A DNA stretch of 64,000 bases from Streptomyces typhae (GTDB lineage: Bacteria > Actinomycetota > Actinomycetes > Streptomycetales > Streptomycetaceae). The notes under the pieces are model-generated. The model was not told where the DNA came from. It did no database searches and was given only the letters and a program-made list of their open reading frames with translations. Positions 18,016-26,781 of this stretch are shown piece after piece. How positions within the stretch are numbered: the first letter of the stretch is position 1; the number at the start of each line of letters is the position of its first letter. The position numbers and the translations under genes are program-made. The stretch lies in the NCBI RefSeq assembly GCF_009755605.1, contig NZ_WPNZ01000026.1, positions 62,001-126,000 of the forward strand. Reading direction: 5' to 3'.

Positions 18016-18125
18016 TCCCTGGTCTTTCGGGCCCGTGAGCATCGCCTATGCTGGGGGCTGCCTCGAGGGCCCCAAGGGTCCGTTGAGGTCTTTGTGACGT
18101 GCCGTGAAGGAGGGTTGGGAGTTCC

Positions 18126-18668
18126 ATGCACTGCCCCTTCTGCAGGCACCCCGACAGCCGCGTAGTCGACAGCCGCACCACTGATGACGGCACGTCGATC
18201 CGCAGACGCCGCCAGTGCCCGGACTGCTCCCGCCGTTTCACGACGGTGGAGACGTGCTCACTGATGGTGGTCAAGCGCAGCGGCGTCACCGAACCGTTCA
18301 GCCGCACCAAGGTCATCAACGGCGTGCGCAAGGCATGCCAGGGCCGGCCCGTGACCGAGGACGCGCTGGCCCAGCTCGGCCAGCGGGTCGAGGAAGCGGT
18401 CCGGGCCACCGGAAGTGCCGAACTGACCACCCATGACGTGGGACTGGCCATACTCGGCCCGCTGCAGGAACTCGACCTCGTCGCCTATCTGCGCTTCGCG
18501 TCCGTGTACCGGGCGTTCGACTCGCTCGACGACTTCGAGGCCGCGATCGAGGAGCTGCGAGGAGGGGCCGACGACGCCCCGGACGGCTCGCGCGCGGAAC
18601 GGGAGACCACCGGCCGCGGGCCCGGTGGGACTGTCGAAGTCCCCCAGCCTGCCACCGCCGCCGACTGA
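18126..18668 (+). CDS. nrdR: Ribonucleotide reductase repressor NrdR
   Basis: 180 residues. N-terminal zinc ribbon with C3, C6, C31 and C34 (HCPFC and QCPDC), then an ATP-cone domain (VVKRSGVTEPFSRTKVINGV) that senses dATP/ATP, and a Gly/Glu-rich tail of about 30 residues. NrdR represses ribonucleotide reductase genes when dATP is high. It stands immediately upstream of nrdJ in the same orientation, the standard Streptomyces nrdRJ arrangement, and is probably autoregulated through the two boxes upstream. GAAGGAGGG lies close upstream of the ATG. Confidence 0.97.
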   Translation: MHCPFCRHPDSRVVDSRTTDDGTSIRRRRQCPDCSRRFTTVETCSLMVVKRSGVTEPFSRTKVINGVRKACQGRPVTEDALAQLGQRVEEAVRATGSAELTTHDVGLAILGPLQELDLVAYLRFASVYRAFDSLDDFEAAIEELRGGADDAPDGSRAERETTGRGPGGTVEVPQPATAAD

Positions 18669-18728
18669 CCCTTCGGGTCCGGCGACGAACCAGACTCGTT
18701 GCGGGTCGCCTCAGGGCTGTCCGCGACG

Positions 18729-18764
18729 CAAGACACACACCGTGTCCAAGACACACACCGTGTC
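18729..18764. repeat. Perfect 18-bp tandem duplication between nrdR and nrdJ
   Basis: Two exact, adjacent copies of CAAGACACACACCGTGTC (18729-18746 and 18747-18764). Each copy contains the small inverted repeat GACAC-N5-GTGTC, so the pair could fold or could bind a dimeric protein twice, 18 bp apart. Confidence 0.9.
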
Positions 18765-18816
18765 ACGGGAAGAACGTGGCACTTCAGGGCGTTTTAGCCT
18801 GAAACAGGGAGGCGGC

Positions 18817-21708
18817 ATGACCGAGACGACGAGCGGCCCCGCACGAGGTTCCCGCGCCAAGGGAGCCAAGGGCGGCAAAGGCCTGCGCATCGAGCGCATT
18901 CACACCACCCCCGGCGTGCATCCGTACGACGAGGTGGCCTGGGAGCGCCGCGACGTCGTCATGACCAATTGGCGCGACGGTTCGATCAATTTCGAACAGC
19001 GTGGCGTCGAGTTCCCCGAGTTCTGGTCGGTGAACGCGGTCAACATCGTCACGAGCAAGTACTTCCGCGGGGCGGTCGGCACGCCGCAGCGGGAGGTGGG
19101 CCTCAAGCAGCTCATCGACCGCATCGTGAAGACGTACCGGAAGGCCGGTGAGGACTACAAGTACTTCGCCTCGCCCGCGGACGCCGAGATCTTCGAGCAC
19201 GAGCTGGCGTACGCCCTCCTGCACCAGATCTTCAGCTTCAACAGCCCGGTGTGGTTCAACGTGGGCACGCCCCAGCCGCAGCAGGTCTCCGCCTGCTTCA
19301 TCCTGTCCGTCGACGACTCCATGGAGTCGATCCTCGACTGGTACAAGGAAGAGGGCATGATCTTCAAGGGCGGCTCCGGCGCCGGCCTGAACCTCTCCCG
19401 TATCCGTTCCTCCAAGGAACTCCTCTCCTCCGGGGGCAACGCCTCCGGCCCGGTCTCCTTCATGCGCGGTGCCGACGCCTCCGCCGGAACGATCAAGTCC
19501 GGCGGTGCCACGCGCCGCGCGGCCAAGATGGTCATCCTCGACGTCGACCACCCCGACATCGAGGGCTTCATCGAGACCAAGGTCAAGGAGGAGGAGAAGA
19601 TCCGCGCGCTGCGTGACGCGGGCTTCGACATGGACCTGGGCGGCGACGACATCACGTCCGTCCAGTACCAGAACGCCAACAACTCGGTCCGCGTGAACGA
19701 CGAGTTCATGAAGGCCGTCGAGGCCGGCGGGAAGTTCGGCCTGCGCGCCCGCATGACCGGTGACGTCATCGAGGAGGTCGACGCCAAGTCCCTCTTCCGC
19801 AAGATGGCTGAGGCGGCATGGGCCTGCGCCGACCCGGGCATCCAGTACGACGACACGATCAACGCCTGGCACACCTGCCCGGAGTCCGGCCGTATCAACG
19901 GCTCGAACCCCTGCAGCGAGTACATGCACCTGGACAACACGTCCTGCAACCTCGCCTCGCTGAACCTGATGAAGTTCCTCAAGGACGACGGCAAGGGCAA
20001 CCAGTCCTTCGAGTCCGAGCGCTTCGCGAAGGTCGTCGAGCTCGTGATCACCGCGATGGACATCTCCATCTGCTTCGCGGACTTCCCGACTCAGAAGATC
20101 GGCGAGAACACCCGCGCCTTCCGCCAGCTCGGCATCGGCTACGCCAACCTGGGCGCCCTGCTGATGGCCACCGGCCACGCCTACGACTCGGACGGCGGCC
20201 GCGCCCTCGCCGGCGCGATCACCTCGCTGATGACCGGCACCTCGTACAAGCGCTCCGCGGAGCTCGCGGCGGTCGTCGGCCCGTACGACGGCTACGCCCG
20301 CAACGCCACGCCGCACAAGCGCGTCATGCGGCAGCACGCCGACGCCAACGCCGCGGCGGTTCACGTGGACGACCTGGACAGCCCGATCTGGGCCGCCGCC
20401 ACGGAGGCCTGGCAGGACGTCGTCCGGCTCGGCGAGAAGAACGGCTTCCGCAACTCCCAGGCCTCGGTGATCGCGCCCACCGGCACCATCGGTCTCGCGA
20501 TGTCCTGCGACACGACCGGCCTGGAGCCCGACCTCGCCCTGGTGAAGTTCAAGAAGCTCGTCGGCGGCGGCTCCATGCAGATCGTCAACGGCACCGTGCC
20601 GCAGGCCCTGCGCCGTCTGGGCTACCAGGAGGAGCAGATCGAGGCGATCGTCGCCCACATCGCCGAGCACGGCAATGTGATCGACGCCCCCGGCCTGAAG
20701 CCCGAGCACTACGAGGTCTTCGACTGCGCCATGGGCGAGCGCTCCATCTCCGCGATGGGCCACGTCCGGATGATGGCGGCCATCCAGCCGTGGATCTCCG
20801 GCGCGCTCTCCAAGACGGTCAACCTCCCCGAGACCGCGTCCGTCGAGGACGTTGAAGAGGTCTACTTCGAGGCGTGGAAGATGGGCGTCAAGGCGCTCGC
20901 CATCTACCGCGACAACTGCAAGGTCGGCCAGCCCCTCTCCGCCAAGAAGAAGGAGGAGGAGAAGGCCGAGATCGCCGAGAAGGCCGAGGACACGATCCGC
21001 ACGGCGGTCGAGAAGGTCGTCGAGTACCGTCCGGTGCGCAAGCGCCTCCCCAAGGGCCGTCCCGGCATCACCACGTCCTTCACGGTCGGCGGTGCCGAGG
21101 GGTACATGACCGCGAACTCCTACCCGGACGACGGTCTGGGCGAGGTCTTCCTGAAGATGTCCAAGCAGGGCTCCACCCTCGCGGGCATGATGGACGCCTT
21201 CTCCATCGCCGTCTCCGTGGGTCTGCAGTACGGCGTGCCCCTGGAGACGTACGTCTCCAAGTTCACGAACATGCGCTTCGAGCCGGCCGGTATGACGGAC
21301 GACCCGGACGTGCGGATGGCGCAGTCGATCGTCGACTACATCTTCCGCCGCCTGGCGCTGGACTTCCTGCCGTTCGAGACCCGCTCCGCGCTCGGCATCC
21401 ACTCCGCGGAGGAGCGTCAGCGCCACCTGGAGACCGGTTCGTACGAGCCGTCCGAGGAGGAAGTCGACGTGGAGGGGCTCGCTCAGTCCGCCCCGCGCCA
21501 GACGGAGTCCCTGAAGGCGGTCGGTGCGCCGAAGCCGGAGGTCGTCGAGGCCGCTCCGCAGCAGGCGCACACCAGCGCCGAGCTGGTCGAGATGCAGCTG
21601 GGCATCCAGGCCGACGCGCCGCTGTGCTTCTCCTGCGGTACGAAGATGCAGCGCGCCGGGTCGTGCTACATCTGCGAGGGCTGCGGGTCCACCAGCGGCT
21701 GCAGCTGA
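18817..21708 (+). CDS. nrdJ: Adenosylcobalamin-dependent (class II) ribonucleotide reductase
   Basis: 963 residues. NrdJ reduces ribonucleotides to deoxyribonucleotides using a B12-generated thiyl radical, independent of oxygen. Visible: NPCSEYMHLDNTSCNLAS with the active-site Cys/Glu region, QASVIAPTGTIGLAMSCDTTG, and the C-terminal electron-relay and zinc cysteines (CFSCGTKMQRAGSC, CEGCGSTSGCS). A Lys/Glu-rich segment (KKKEEEKAEIAEKAED) lies near residue 710. Start at 18817: AGGGAGG lies just upstream and MTETTSG begins the family N-terminus. Transcribed with nrdR; a strong hairpin follows. Confidence 0.97.
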   Translation: MTETTSGPARGSRAKGAKGGKGLRIERIHTTPGVHPYDEVAWERRDVVMTNWRDGSINFEQRGVEFPEFWSVNAVNIVTSKYFRGAVGTPQREVGLKQLIDRIVKTYRKAGEDYKYFASPADAEIFEHELAYALLHQIFSFNSPVWFNVGTPQPQQVSACFILSVDDSMESILDWYKEEGMIFKGGSGAGLNLSRIRSSKELLSSGGNASGPVSFMRGADASAGTIKSGGATRRAAKMVILDVDHPDIEGFIETKVKEEEKIRALRDAGFDMDLGGDDITSVQYQNANNSVRVNDEFMKAVEAGGKFGLRARMTGDVIEEVDAKSLFRKMAEAAWACADPGIQYDDTINAWHTCPESGRINGSNPCSEYMHLDNTSCNLASLNLMKFLKDDGKGNQSFESERFAKVVELVITAMDISICFADFPTQKIGENTRAFRQLGIGYANLGALLMATGHAYDSDGGRALAGAITSLMTGTSYKRSAELAAVVGPYDGYARNATPHKRVMRQHADANAAAVHVDDLDSPIWAAATEAWQDVVRLGEKNGFRNSQASVIAPTGTIGLAMSCDTTGLEPDLALVKFKKLVGGGSMQIVNGTVPQALRRLGYQEEQIEAIVAHIAEHGNVIDAPGLKPEHYEVFDCAMGERSISAMGHVRMMAAIQPWISGALSKTVNLPETASVEDVEEVYFEAWKMGVKALAIYRDNCKVGQPLSAKKKEEEKAEIAEKAEDTIRTAVEKVVEYRPVRKRLPKGRPGITTSFTVGGAEGYMTANSYPDDGLGEVFLKMSKQGSTLAGMMDAFSIAVSVGLQYGVPLETYVSKFTNMRFEPAGMTDDPDVRMAQSIVDYIFRRLALDFLPFETRSALGIHSAEERQRHLETGSYEPSEEEVDVEGLAQSAPRQTESLKAVGAPKPEVVEAAPQQAHTSAELVEMQLGIQADAPLCFSCGTKMQRAGSCYICEGCGSTSGCS

Positions 21709-21741
21709 GCCGCGTGCGTGACGCCGTGAGGTGAGGTGAGG

Positions 21742-21780
21742 TGAGGGGCGGCGGGGCCAGGACGGTCCCGCCGCCCCTCA
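21742..21780 (+). terminator. Terminator after nrdJ
   Basis: TGAGGGGCGGCGGGGCC, a five-base loop, then the complementary GGTCCCGCCGCCCCTCA: a 17-bp stem with one G-T pair. A short (GTGAG)n repeat (21727-21744) abuts it. Confidence 0.85.
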
Positions 21781-21911
21781 CCGTTTTCCCACGGGATCCC
21801 TGCCCGCCTACGGGGTTCCCGCCGGCCTACGGGGTCCCTGCTTGCCTGCGTGAACTCTGCTTGCCTACGGGGTCCCTGCGCTGGGGCTGTTTCCGTACGG
21901 GCCGGGCGAGT

Positions 21912-22448
21912 TCAGCGTGCGCTGCCCATCTCCGCCCCGAAGGCCACCAGGTCCGACTCGAAGCCCTGGAGCAGCTCGCGGAACGTCCAGGCGCCGCCCG
22001 GCTCCCGTGTGAACTCGGCGACCACGGCAGCCGTGCACCCCGCGACCTCGTCGAAGCCGTGCTCCGCCAGGTCGGTGTGCCCCTCCCGGACCCGGACCGA
22101 GGCGTTGGCCACGTCTCCGAAGACCGCGCCCTCCGGATGCTGCTGGACGGCCACCCCGACGACCACGCGCGTGTAGCGCTCGGCCAGCCGCTGCAGCTCC
22201 AGGACCATGACCTCGTCGTATCCGAAGCCCTGGCCGGTCTTGCTGTCCCTGCTGAGCGAGATGGTGCCGTCAGGCGAGCGGCTGTCGAAGTGCACGAGGT
22301 AGGCCGGCCTGCCCTGAGGATCACCGGCGGCGTCCGCGGTGTACGTCGCGGCCACTATGTCCAGATCGTGGGGCGGGGCCCCCAGAGGGCTCGGGTCCCA
22401 CCTCAGCCCGACCTCGACCTTCGTCAGCCCCTTCCGGATGCTGCTCAC
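21912..22448 (-). CDS. TerD-family stress protein
   Basis: 178-residue TerD/CABP-type domain protein. The family is linked to tellurite and oxidative stress and binds calcium; the pattern LRWDPSP...DLDIVAATYT and the later FGYDEVMVLELQRL, VVGVAVQ are recognisable. No signal or membrane segment, so cytoplasmic. It lies alone, divergent from the NAT gene, and its upstream region carries a PafBC-type promoter motif, suggesting induction by DNA damage. Which of the many Streptomyces TerD paralogues it represents cannot be told. Confidence 0.85.
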   Translation of the reverse strand: MSSIRKGLTKVEVGLRWDPSPLGAPPHDLDIVAATYTADAAGDPQGRPAYLVHFDSRSPDGTISLSRDSKTGQGFGYDEVMVLELQRLAERYTRVVVGVAVQQHPEGAVFGDVANASVRVREGHTDLAEHGFDEVAGCTAAVVAEFTREPGGAWTFRELLQGFESDLVAFGAEMGSAR

Positions 22449-22490
22449 CGAACTCCCCCTCGTGCTTGCCGCGTTGTAAGTGCTACGAAC

Positions 22491-22513
22491 ACGCTAAGGC
22501 CTGCCACTGACAT
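22491..22513 (-). promoter_or_regulatory. PafBC/RecA-NDp-type promoter of the TerD gene
   Basis: Read on the minus strand: ATGTCAGTG, eight bases, TAGCGT. It matches TTGTCRGTG-N8-TAnnnT except for the first base, and lies 43 bp upstream of the terD-like start. Confidence 0.62.
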
Positions 22514-22568
22514 CGGTGCGACGAACATCCGGTTTGCGTGCGGGCCGACGGCGGCGATCATTGGTCGC

Positions 22569-23402
22569 ATGACGTGGAACGGCGAAGAACTGGACGTCGC
22601 GGCGTACCTGGCCAGGATCGGGTACGACGGGGAGGCGAAACCGGACCTGGCGACGCTGCGGGCCCTCCACCGCGCCCACGTGGCCGCCATCCCCTTCGAG
22701 AACCTGGAGATCATGCTCGGCCGCCCGGTTCTCCTCGACCTGGCCGCGCTGCAGGCCAAGATGGTGCGCCAACGGCGGGGCGGTTACTGCTACGAACAGA
22801 ACCTTCTGTTCGCCGCGGCCCTGGAGCACATCGGTTTCACCGTCAAGGGTCTCGCCGCCCGGGTGCGGGCCGGAGCGTCCTCCACGCGCGCGGTGACGCA
22901 CATGCTCCTGGACGTCGAGGCGGACGGCGAGCACTGGCACTGCGACGTGGGGTTCGGCGCCGACGGTCTGCTGGAACCCGTCCCGCTGCGCACGGGCGCC
23001 GCCATGCGGCAGGACGTACGCCAAGGAGAGTGGCGGTACGGCGTCGAGGCGGAGGAAGAGGGCGTGCGGGTGCTGCGCACCGAGCGCTCCGAGGGCTGGT
23101 TCGATCTGTACGCCCACACGACGGCCCGGTGCCTTCCCGTCGACTACGTGGTGATGAACCACTACAGCTCGACGCACCCCCGATCACCGTTCATCCGGCG
23201 TCCCGTGCTGCAACGGGCCGGGTTCGACGTGCGTCGGCGGTTGACCGGCGCGCGGCTGACGCTCACGCGCCCCGACGGTTCGGTGGACGAACATGACGTC
23301 CCTGTGGACGAGTTGCGCGACACGATGGTGCGGGAGTTCGGCGTCGAGCTGGGTGATGACGACTTCGCGGAGCTGATCAGGATGCACTACGCCGGAGCGT
23401 GA
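22569..23402 (+). CDS. Arylamine N-acetyltransferase
   Basis: 277 residues of the NAT family, which transfers acetyl groups from acetyl-CoA to arylamines; some members close macrolactams in antibiotic pathways. The triad is present: Cys in RRGGYCYEQN (about 73), His in VTHMLLDV and Asp in CDVGFG. IPFENLEI near the N-terminus is a family signature. ATG at 22569 is preferred because the much longer upstream frame crosses the TerD gene. No biosynthetic gene cluster surrounds it, so a xenobiotic or housekeeping role is more likely. Confidence 0.93.
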   Translation: MTWNGEELDVAAYLARIGYDGEAKPDLATLRALHRAHVAAIPFENLEIMLGRPVLLDLAALQAKMVRQRRGGYCYEQNLLFAAALEHIGFTVKGLAARVRAGASSTRAVTHMLLDVEADGEHWHCDVGFGADGLLEPVPLRTGAAMRQDVRQGEWRYGVEAEEEGVRVLRTERSEGWFDLYAHTTARCLPVDYVVMNHYSSTHPRSPFIRRPVLQRAGFDVRRRLTGARLTLTRPDGSVDEHDVPVDELRDTMVREFGVELGDDDFAELIRMHYAGA

Positions 23403-23435
23403 GCCGTGCCACGCGCCGGGCCGTACGATGGCGCG

Positions 23436-24041
23436 GTGCTGGTCAAGTGGATTCGCTGCACCGTCGTGGACCGCCGGGGATTCGAGCGGGCGCAGCGAAA
23501 GTGGGCGGGGCTTCTGGGGGAGCCGGGGTTCCGGGGACAGGGCGGAGGGTGGAGTCGCAGTCGACCGGACGTGGCGCACGTGTTCGCGTTCTGGGAGAGT
23601 CGTGCCTTCTACGACTCCTTCATGGCGCGCTCGCACGACCGGCTCGCCTCGGCCCAGGTGGGTACGTACAAGAATCTCCAGGCCAAGCTCTTCGACCACC
23701 GCTTCGACGTGAAGACGGGCTTCGAGCCGCGCTTCACGGACGCGGACGTGGTGCGGGTGGCGAACTGCCGCATCCATGAGGCGCGCGTGGAGAACTTCGC
23801 GCTGATGCAGGAGAAGGTGTGGAACCCCGCGATGGCGGGCTCGCCCGGCATGGTGCGCGGACTCTTCGGAGAGGCGCCCGGCCACGAGTTCCTCGTCCTG
23901 TCGATGTGGCAGTCCGCCGCCGAGCACGGCAAGTACCGCGTGGAGCGGGTGGAACGGCTCGCGCTGCGCGCGCAGACGGAGGCCGACGTGGCGGCGATCA
24001 CGGGGGATGTCGTGCACTTGGAGCCTTCCTGGACGGTGTGA
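23436..24041 (+). CDS. YdbC-like protein (DUF4937-type)
   Basis: About 201 residues, two antibody-monooxygenase-like halves typical of YdbC/DUF4937 proteins: LVKWIRCTVVDRRGFERAQ... WESRAFYDSFM and a second half LVLSMWQSAAEHGKYRVERV. Function unknown. I choose GTG 23436 (VLVKWIRC), which fits the family N-terminus; a putative -10 TACGAT at 23423-23428 would put transcription start at or next to this codon (leaderless). GTG 23406 is an in-frame alternative adding ten residues. Confidence 0.7.
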   Translation: MLVKWIRCTVVDRRGFERAQRKWAGLLGEPGFRGQGGGWSRSRPDVAHVFAFWESRAFYDSFMARSHDRLASAQVGTYKNLQAKLFDHRFDVKTGFEPRFTDADVVRVANCRIHEARVENFALMQEKVWNPAMAGSPGMVRGLFGEAPGHEFLVLSMWQSAAEHGKYRVERVERLALRAQTEADVAAITGDVVHLEPSWTV

Positions 24042-24083
24042 AGGGAGTGGCTCCTCGGTCACCGTCCACAGGAGCACGCGCGG

Positions 24084-24770
24084 TCAGCGCCTGGCGAACG
24101 CCCCCGCGCGCGCCGCGGCGAGCACCATCGCCGCGGTCTGGTCGGCAAGGGCCGTGCCGACCGGTTCGCGGGTGATGAACAGGCGCAGCAGAAGCGGCGC
24201 CGAGACCGCGCGGACGAGCGCCGCCGCATCTGTGCCGCGTTCTGCCTCGCCCCGCTCGACGGCTCGCTCGACGACTGCCTCGCAGCGCGCGAACCGTTCC
24301 GTGTAGAAGGCGCGCAGTGCGTCCGCCGCGCGCTCGGACTGGAACGAGGCGGCGACGAAGGCGGTGGGCGCCGCGGCCTTCGACTCGTCCGCGAACGAGT
24401 CGACGACTTCACGCGCGAGCGCCCGCAGGTCGCCTTCCAGGCTGCCGGTGTCCGGCGGGGTCCAGGTGTCCTCGCCCGCCAGGTCGAGCGCGTCGGCCAC
24501 CAGGCCTTCCAAGCCGCCCCAGCGCCGGTACAGCGTGGTCTTGTGCACGCCCGAGTGCTCGGCGACGTACTCGATGGTCAGGCCCGGATAGCCGTGATCG
24601 CTCAGCCCGTGCAGGACGGCGTCGCGGACGGCGGCGCGGGTACGGGCGGTGCGGCCGCCGGGCCGCCGGGTGCCCGGGGGAGGGGTGCCGGGCCCAGCGG
24701 AGGCCGGTGGGGGAGGGGCGCCGGCCCCTGACGTGGTGCTCTGGTCGGCGTGAACGCCCTCATTCGTCAT
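24084..24770 (-). CDS. TetR-family regulator divergent from ABC-F gene
   Basis: 228 residues. HTH at about residues 50-95 (LTIEYVAEHSGVHKTTLYRRW) and a helical ligand-binding C-terminus. The N-terminal ~45 residues are Pro/Gly/Ala-rich. ATG at 24770 is preferred: GAGGGA lies five bases upstream; the frame extends to 24854. Divergent from the ABC-F gene over about 200 bp, the usual arrangement of a local repressor and its target. No clear operator palindrome was identified in 24771-24974. Confidence 0.85.
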   Translation of the reverse strand: MTNEGVHADQSTTSGAGAPPPPASAGPGTPPPGTRRPGGRTARTRAAVRDAVLHGLSDHGYPGLTIEYVAEHSGVHKTTLYRRWGGLEGLVADALDLAGEDTWTPPDTGSLEGDLRALAREVVDSFADESKAAAPTAFVAASFQSERAADALRAFYTERFARCEAVVERAVERGEAERGTDAAALVRAVSAPLLLRLFITREPVGTALADQTAAMVLAAARAGAFARR

Positions 24771-24974
24771 CTCGGTCCCTCGGGTTCTGCCGCGGTCGGT
24801 TCCGTCGATGCCCCCGACACCCGCACCCATGTCGGACATCCGCATCCCTGACACATCTAATGGCTACTGCCGTTGCATTTATCGCGACGGGTGTGCCACA
24901 CTCATCGTAATGCCACAAAGGTAGCGTTTGCTGGTTCCTTGGCGAACGCTGCATGGACGGATCGGGGGGAGCCC

Positions 24975-26747
24975 ATGCCAACGCAGATCTCGGTACGCGG
25001 CGTGACCAAGGCGCGGGGCGAACGGCTCCTGCTGGACGGCGTCTCCCTGACGGTCAGGCCGGGCGAGCGCATAGGGATCGTGGGGGAGAACGGCGCGGGG
25101 AAGTCGACGCTCCTGAACCTCCTCGCCGGGCGCGCCCGGCCCGATCGGGGCGAGGTGACCACGGTCGCGGAGGGTGGGGCAGGGTTCCTCGCCCAGACAC
25201 CGCACTTGCCCTCGGACCACTGCGTCGGGGACGCCATCGATCACGCCCTGTCCGAACTGCGTGCCATGGAGAGGCGCCTGCGCGATCTCGCATCCGCCCT
25301 GGACGGAGCCTCCGACACCACGCTCAGCGAGTACGGCGACCTCCTGACCGCCTACGAACTGCGCGGGGGATACGAAGCCGACGCGCGCGTGGACAAGGCC
25401 ATGCACGGTCTCGGCCTGGCCCACGTGGACCGCGCACGGCGGCTCGGCAGCCTCTCCGGCGGCGAGCAGGCGCGCCTCGGTCTCGCCTGCCTGATCGCCG
25501 CCGCACCCGAGGTGATGTTCCTCGACGAGCCGACCAACCACCTCGACGAGGGCGCCCTCGACTGGCTGGAGGCCGCCTTGCTGGCCCACCGTGGCACCGT
25601 CGTCGCGGTCTCCCACGACCGGATCTTCCTGGAGCGCGTCGCCACCGCGATCCTCGAAGTGGACGAAGCCCGCCGCGCGGTCGTGCGGTACGGCGACGGG
25701 TACCAAGGCCTGCTCGCCGAGCGCGCGGCGGCCAGGAAGCGCTGGGAGCAGGCCTACGCGCAGTGGTGCGAGGAGACGCGACGTCTGGAGGAGTTCACGC
25801 TGACCACGGCCCACGCGGTCGCCGGTGGCCGGGGGATGAAGGACAACAACAAAATGGCGTACGACCGCGCGGGAGGCCGAGTGCAGGCATCCGTCGCGGG
25901 CCGCGTCCGCAACGCGCAGGAACGGCTGCGCCGGCTGCACGACGACCCCGTGCCCAAGCCGCCCGAACCACTGCGGTTCACCGCGCGACCTCTCGCTGGA
26001 GACGCTGGAGCCGCTGGAGGCGCTGGAGCCGCTGGAGCCGCTGAAGCCGCCGGAACTGCCCGAGCCGCCGGAGCCGCTGACACTGCCGGAACCGCCGGAA
26101 CCGCCGGAACCGCCGGAACCGCCGGAACCTCCGAAGACGAGGGAGGCGGGAGAGGCGGGGGAGCTGTCGAGGGCGACCTGGTCACCCTGCGGGATGTACG
26201 GGTGGGGGACCGCTTGCACGTCCCGGACCTCACCGTCGCGTCCGGCCACCGACTCCTGATCCACGGCGGCAACGGAGCGGGAAAATCCACCCTCCTGCGC
26301 ATCATGGCGGGCGTACTCGAACCGGACGAGGGCACGGTCGTCCGCCGCGGCCGCATCGGCTATCTCGCCCAGGAGATCCCGGTGCGACGCCCCACCGAGC
26401 GGGTGCTCGCCACCTTCGGCAAGGGCCTGCCCCTCACCGAGGGCGAGCAGGCCGAGCTGCTCCTGTCCTACGGCCTGTTTCACCCCCGTGACCTGCACGT
26501 GCCCGTCGGTTCCCTCTCCGCGGGCCAGCGCCGCAGGCTCGCGCTCGCCCGGCTCCTCGCCCGGCCTGCGGACCTGCTGCTGCTCGACGAACCGGCGAAT
26601 CACCTGGCCCTTTCCCTGGTGGAGGAGCTGGAAGAGGCCCTGGAGCGATGGACGGGAGCCCTCGTCGTCGTGTCGCACGACCGGCTCCTGCGCCGCCGCT
26701 TCACCGGCCGAATACGCCGGATGGAGTCCGGCCGGCTACCCACCTGA
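24975..26747 (+). CDS. ABC-F family ATPase, possible antibiotic-resistance ribosome protection protein
   Basis: 590 residues, two ABC domains in one chain and no membrane segments, so ABC-F. Domain 1: Walker A GENGAGKST, signature LSGGEQARLGLA, Walker B VMFLDEPTNHLD. Domain 2: GGNGAGKST, LSAGQRRRLALA, LLLLDEPANHLA. ABC-F proteins act on the ribosomal E-site; antibiotic-resistance members eject drugs. The interdomain segment carries a TAGTAGTAGT run (9-bp GGAACCGCC DNA repeats, about 26090-26130) followed by an acidic/Gly patch. ATG at 24975 follows GGGGGGAG. The divergent TetR gene favours inducible resistance, but this is inference. Confidence 0.88.
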   Translation: MPTQISVRGVTKARGERLLLDGVSLTVRPGERIGIVGENGAGKSTLLNLLAGRARPDRGEVTTVAEGGAGFLAQTPHLPSDHCVGDAIDHALSELRAMERRLRDLASALDGASDTTLSEYGDLLTAYELRGGYEADARVDKAMHGLGLAHVDRARRLGSLSGGEQARLGLACLIAAAPEVMFLDEPTNHLDEGALDWLEAALLAHRGTVVAVSHDRIFLERVATAILEVDEARRAVVRYGDGYQGLLAERAAARKRWEQAYAQWCEETRRLEEFTLTTAHAVAGGRGMKDNNKMAYDRAGGRVQASVAGRVRNAQERLRRLHDDPVPKPPEPLRFTARPLAGDAGAAGGAGAAGAAEAAGTARAAGAADTAGTAGTAGTAGTAGTSEDEGGGRGGGAVEGDLVTLRDVRVGDRLHVPDLTVASGHRLLIHGGNGAGKSTLLRIMAGVLEPDEGTVVRRGRIGYLAQEIPVRRPTERVLATFGKGLPLTEGEQAELLLSYGLFHPRDLHVPVGSLSAGQRRRLALARLLARPADLLLLDEPANHLALSLVEELEEALERWTGALVVVSHDRLLRRRFTGRIRRMESGRLPT

Positions 26748-26781
26748 GCGGCCCGGGGAGGGCCCGATCTAGGGTCGACCC

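Larger units (their letters stand above)
17600..18125. other. lexA-nrdR divergent regulatory region
   Basis: 526 bp between divergent genes. It holds the lexA SOS box, two NrdR-type boxes and a possible -10 (TATGCT, 18047-18052) for nrdR, each listed separately. The centre (about 17750-17960) shows no gene. I searched for a cobalamin riboswitch because nrdJ needs B12 and recognised none. Confidence 0.6.

Noticed and set aside
17700..18125. Cobalamin riboswitch upstream of nrdR-nrdJ
   Set aside because: Expected from biology, but no B12 box or recognisable core was found; control seems to be by NrdR boxes.
18784..21570. 928-residue minus-strand open frame opposite nrdJ
   Set aside because: Antisense shadow of NrdJ; repetitive Leu/Asp/Arg composition, no motif.
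24855..24974. TetR operator between the TetR and ABC-F genes
   Set aside because: GCTAC and GTAGC halves are 60 bp apart and other dyads are poor; no convincing palindrome.
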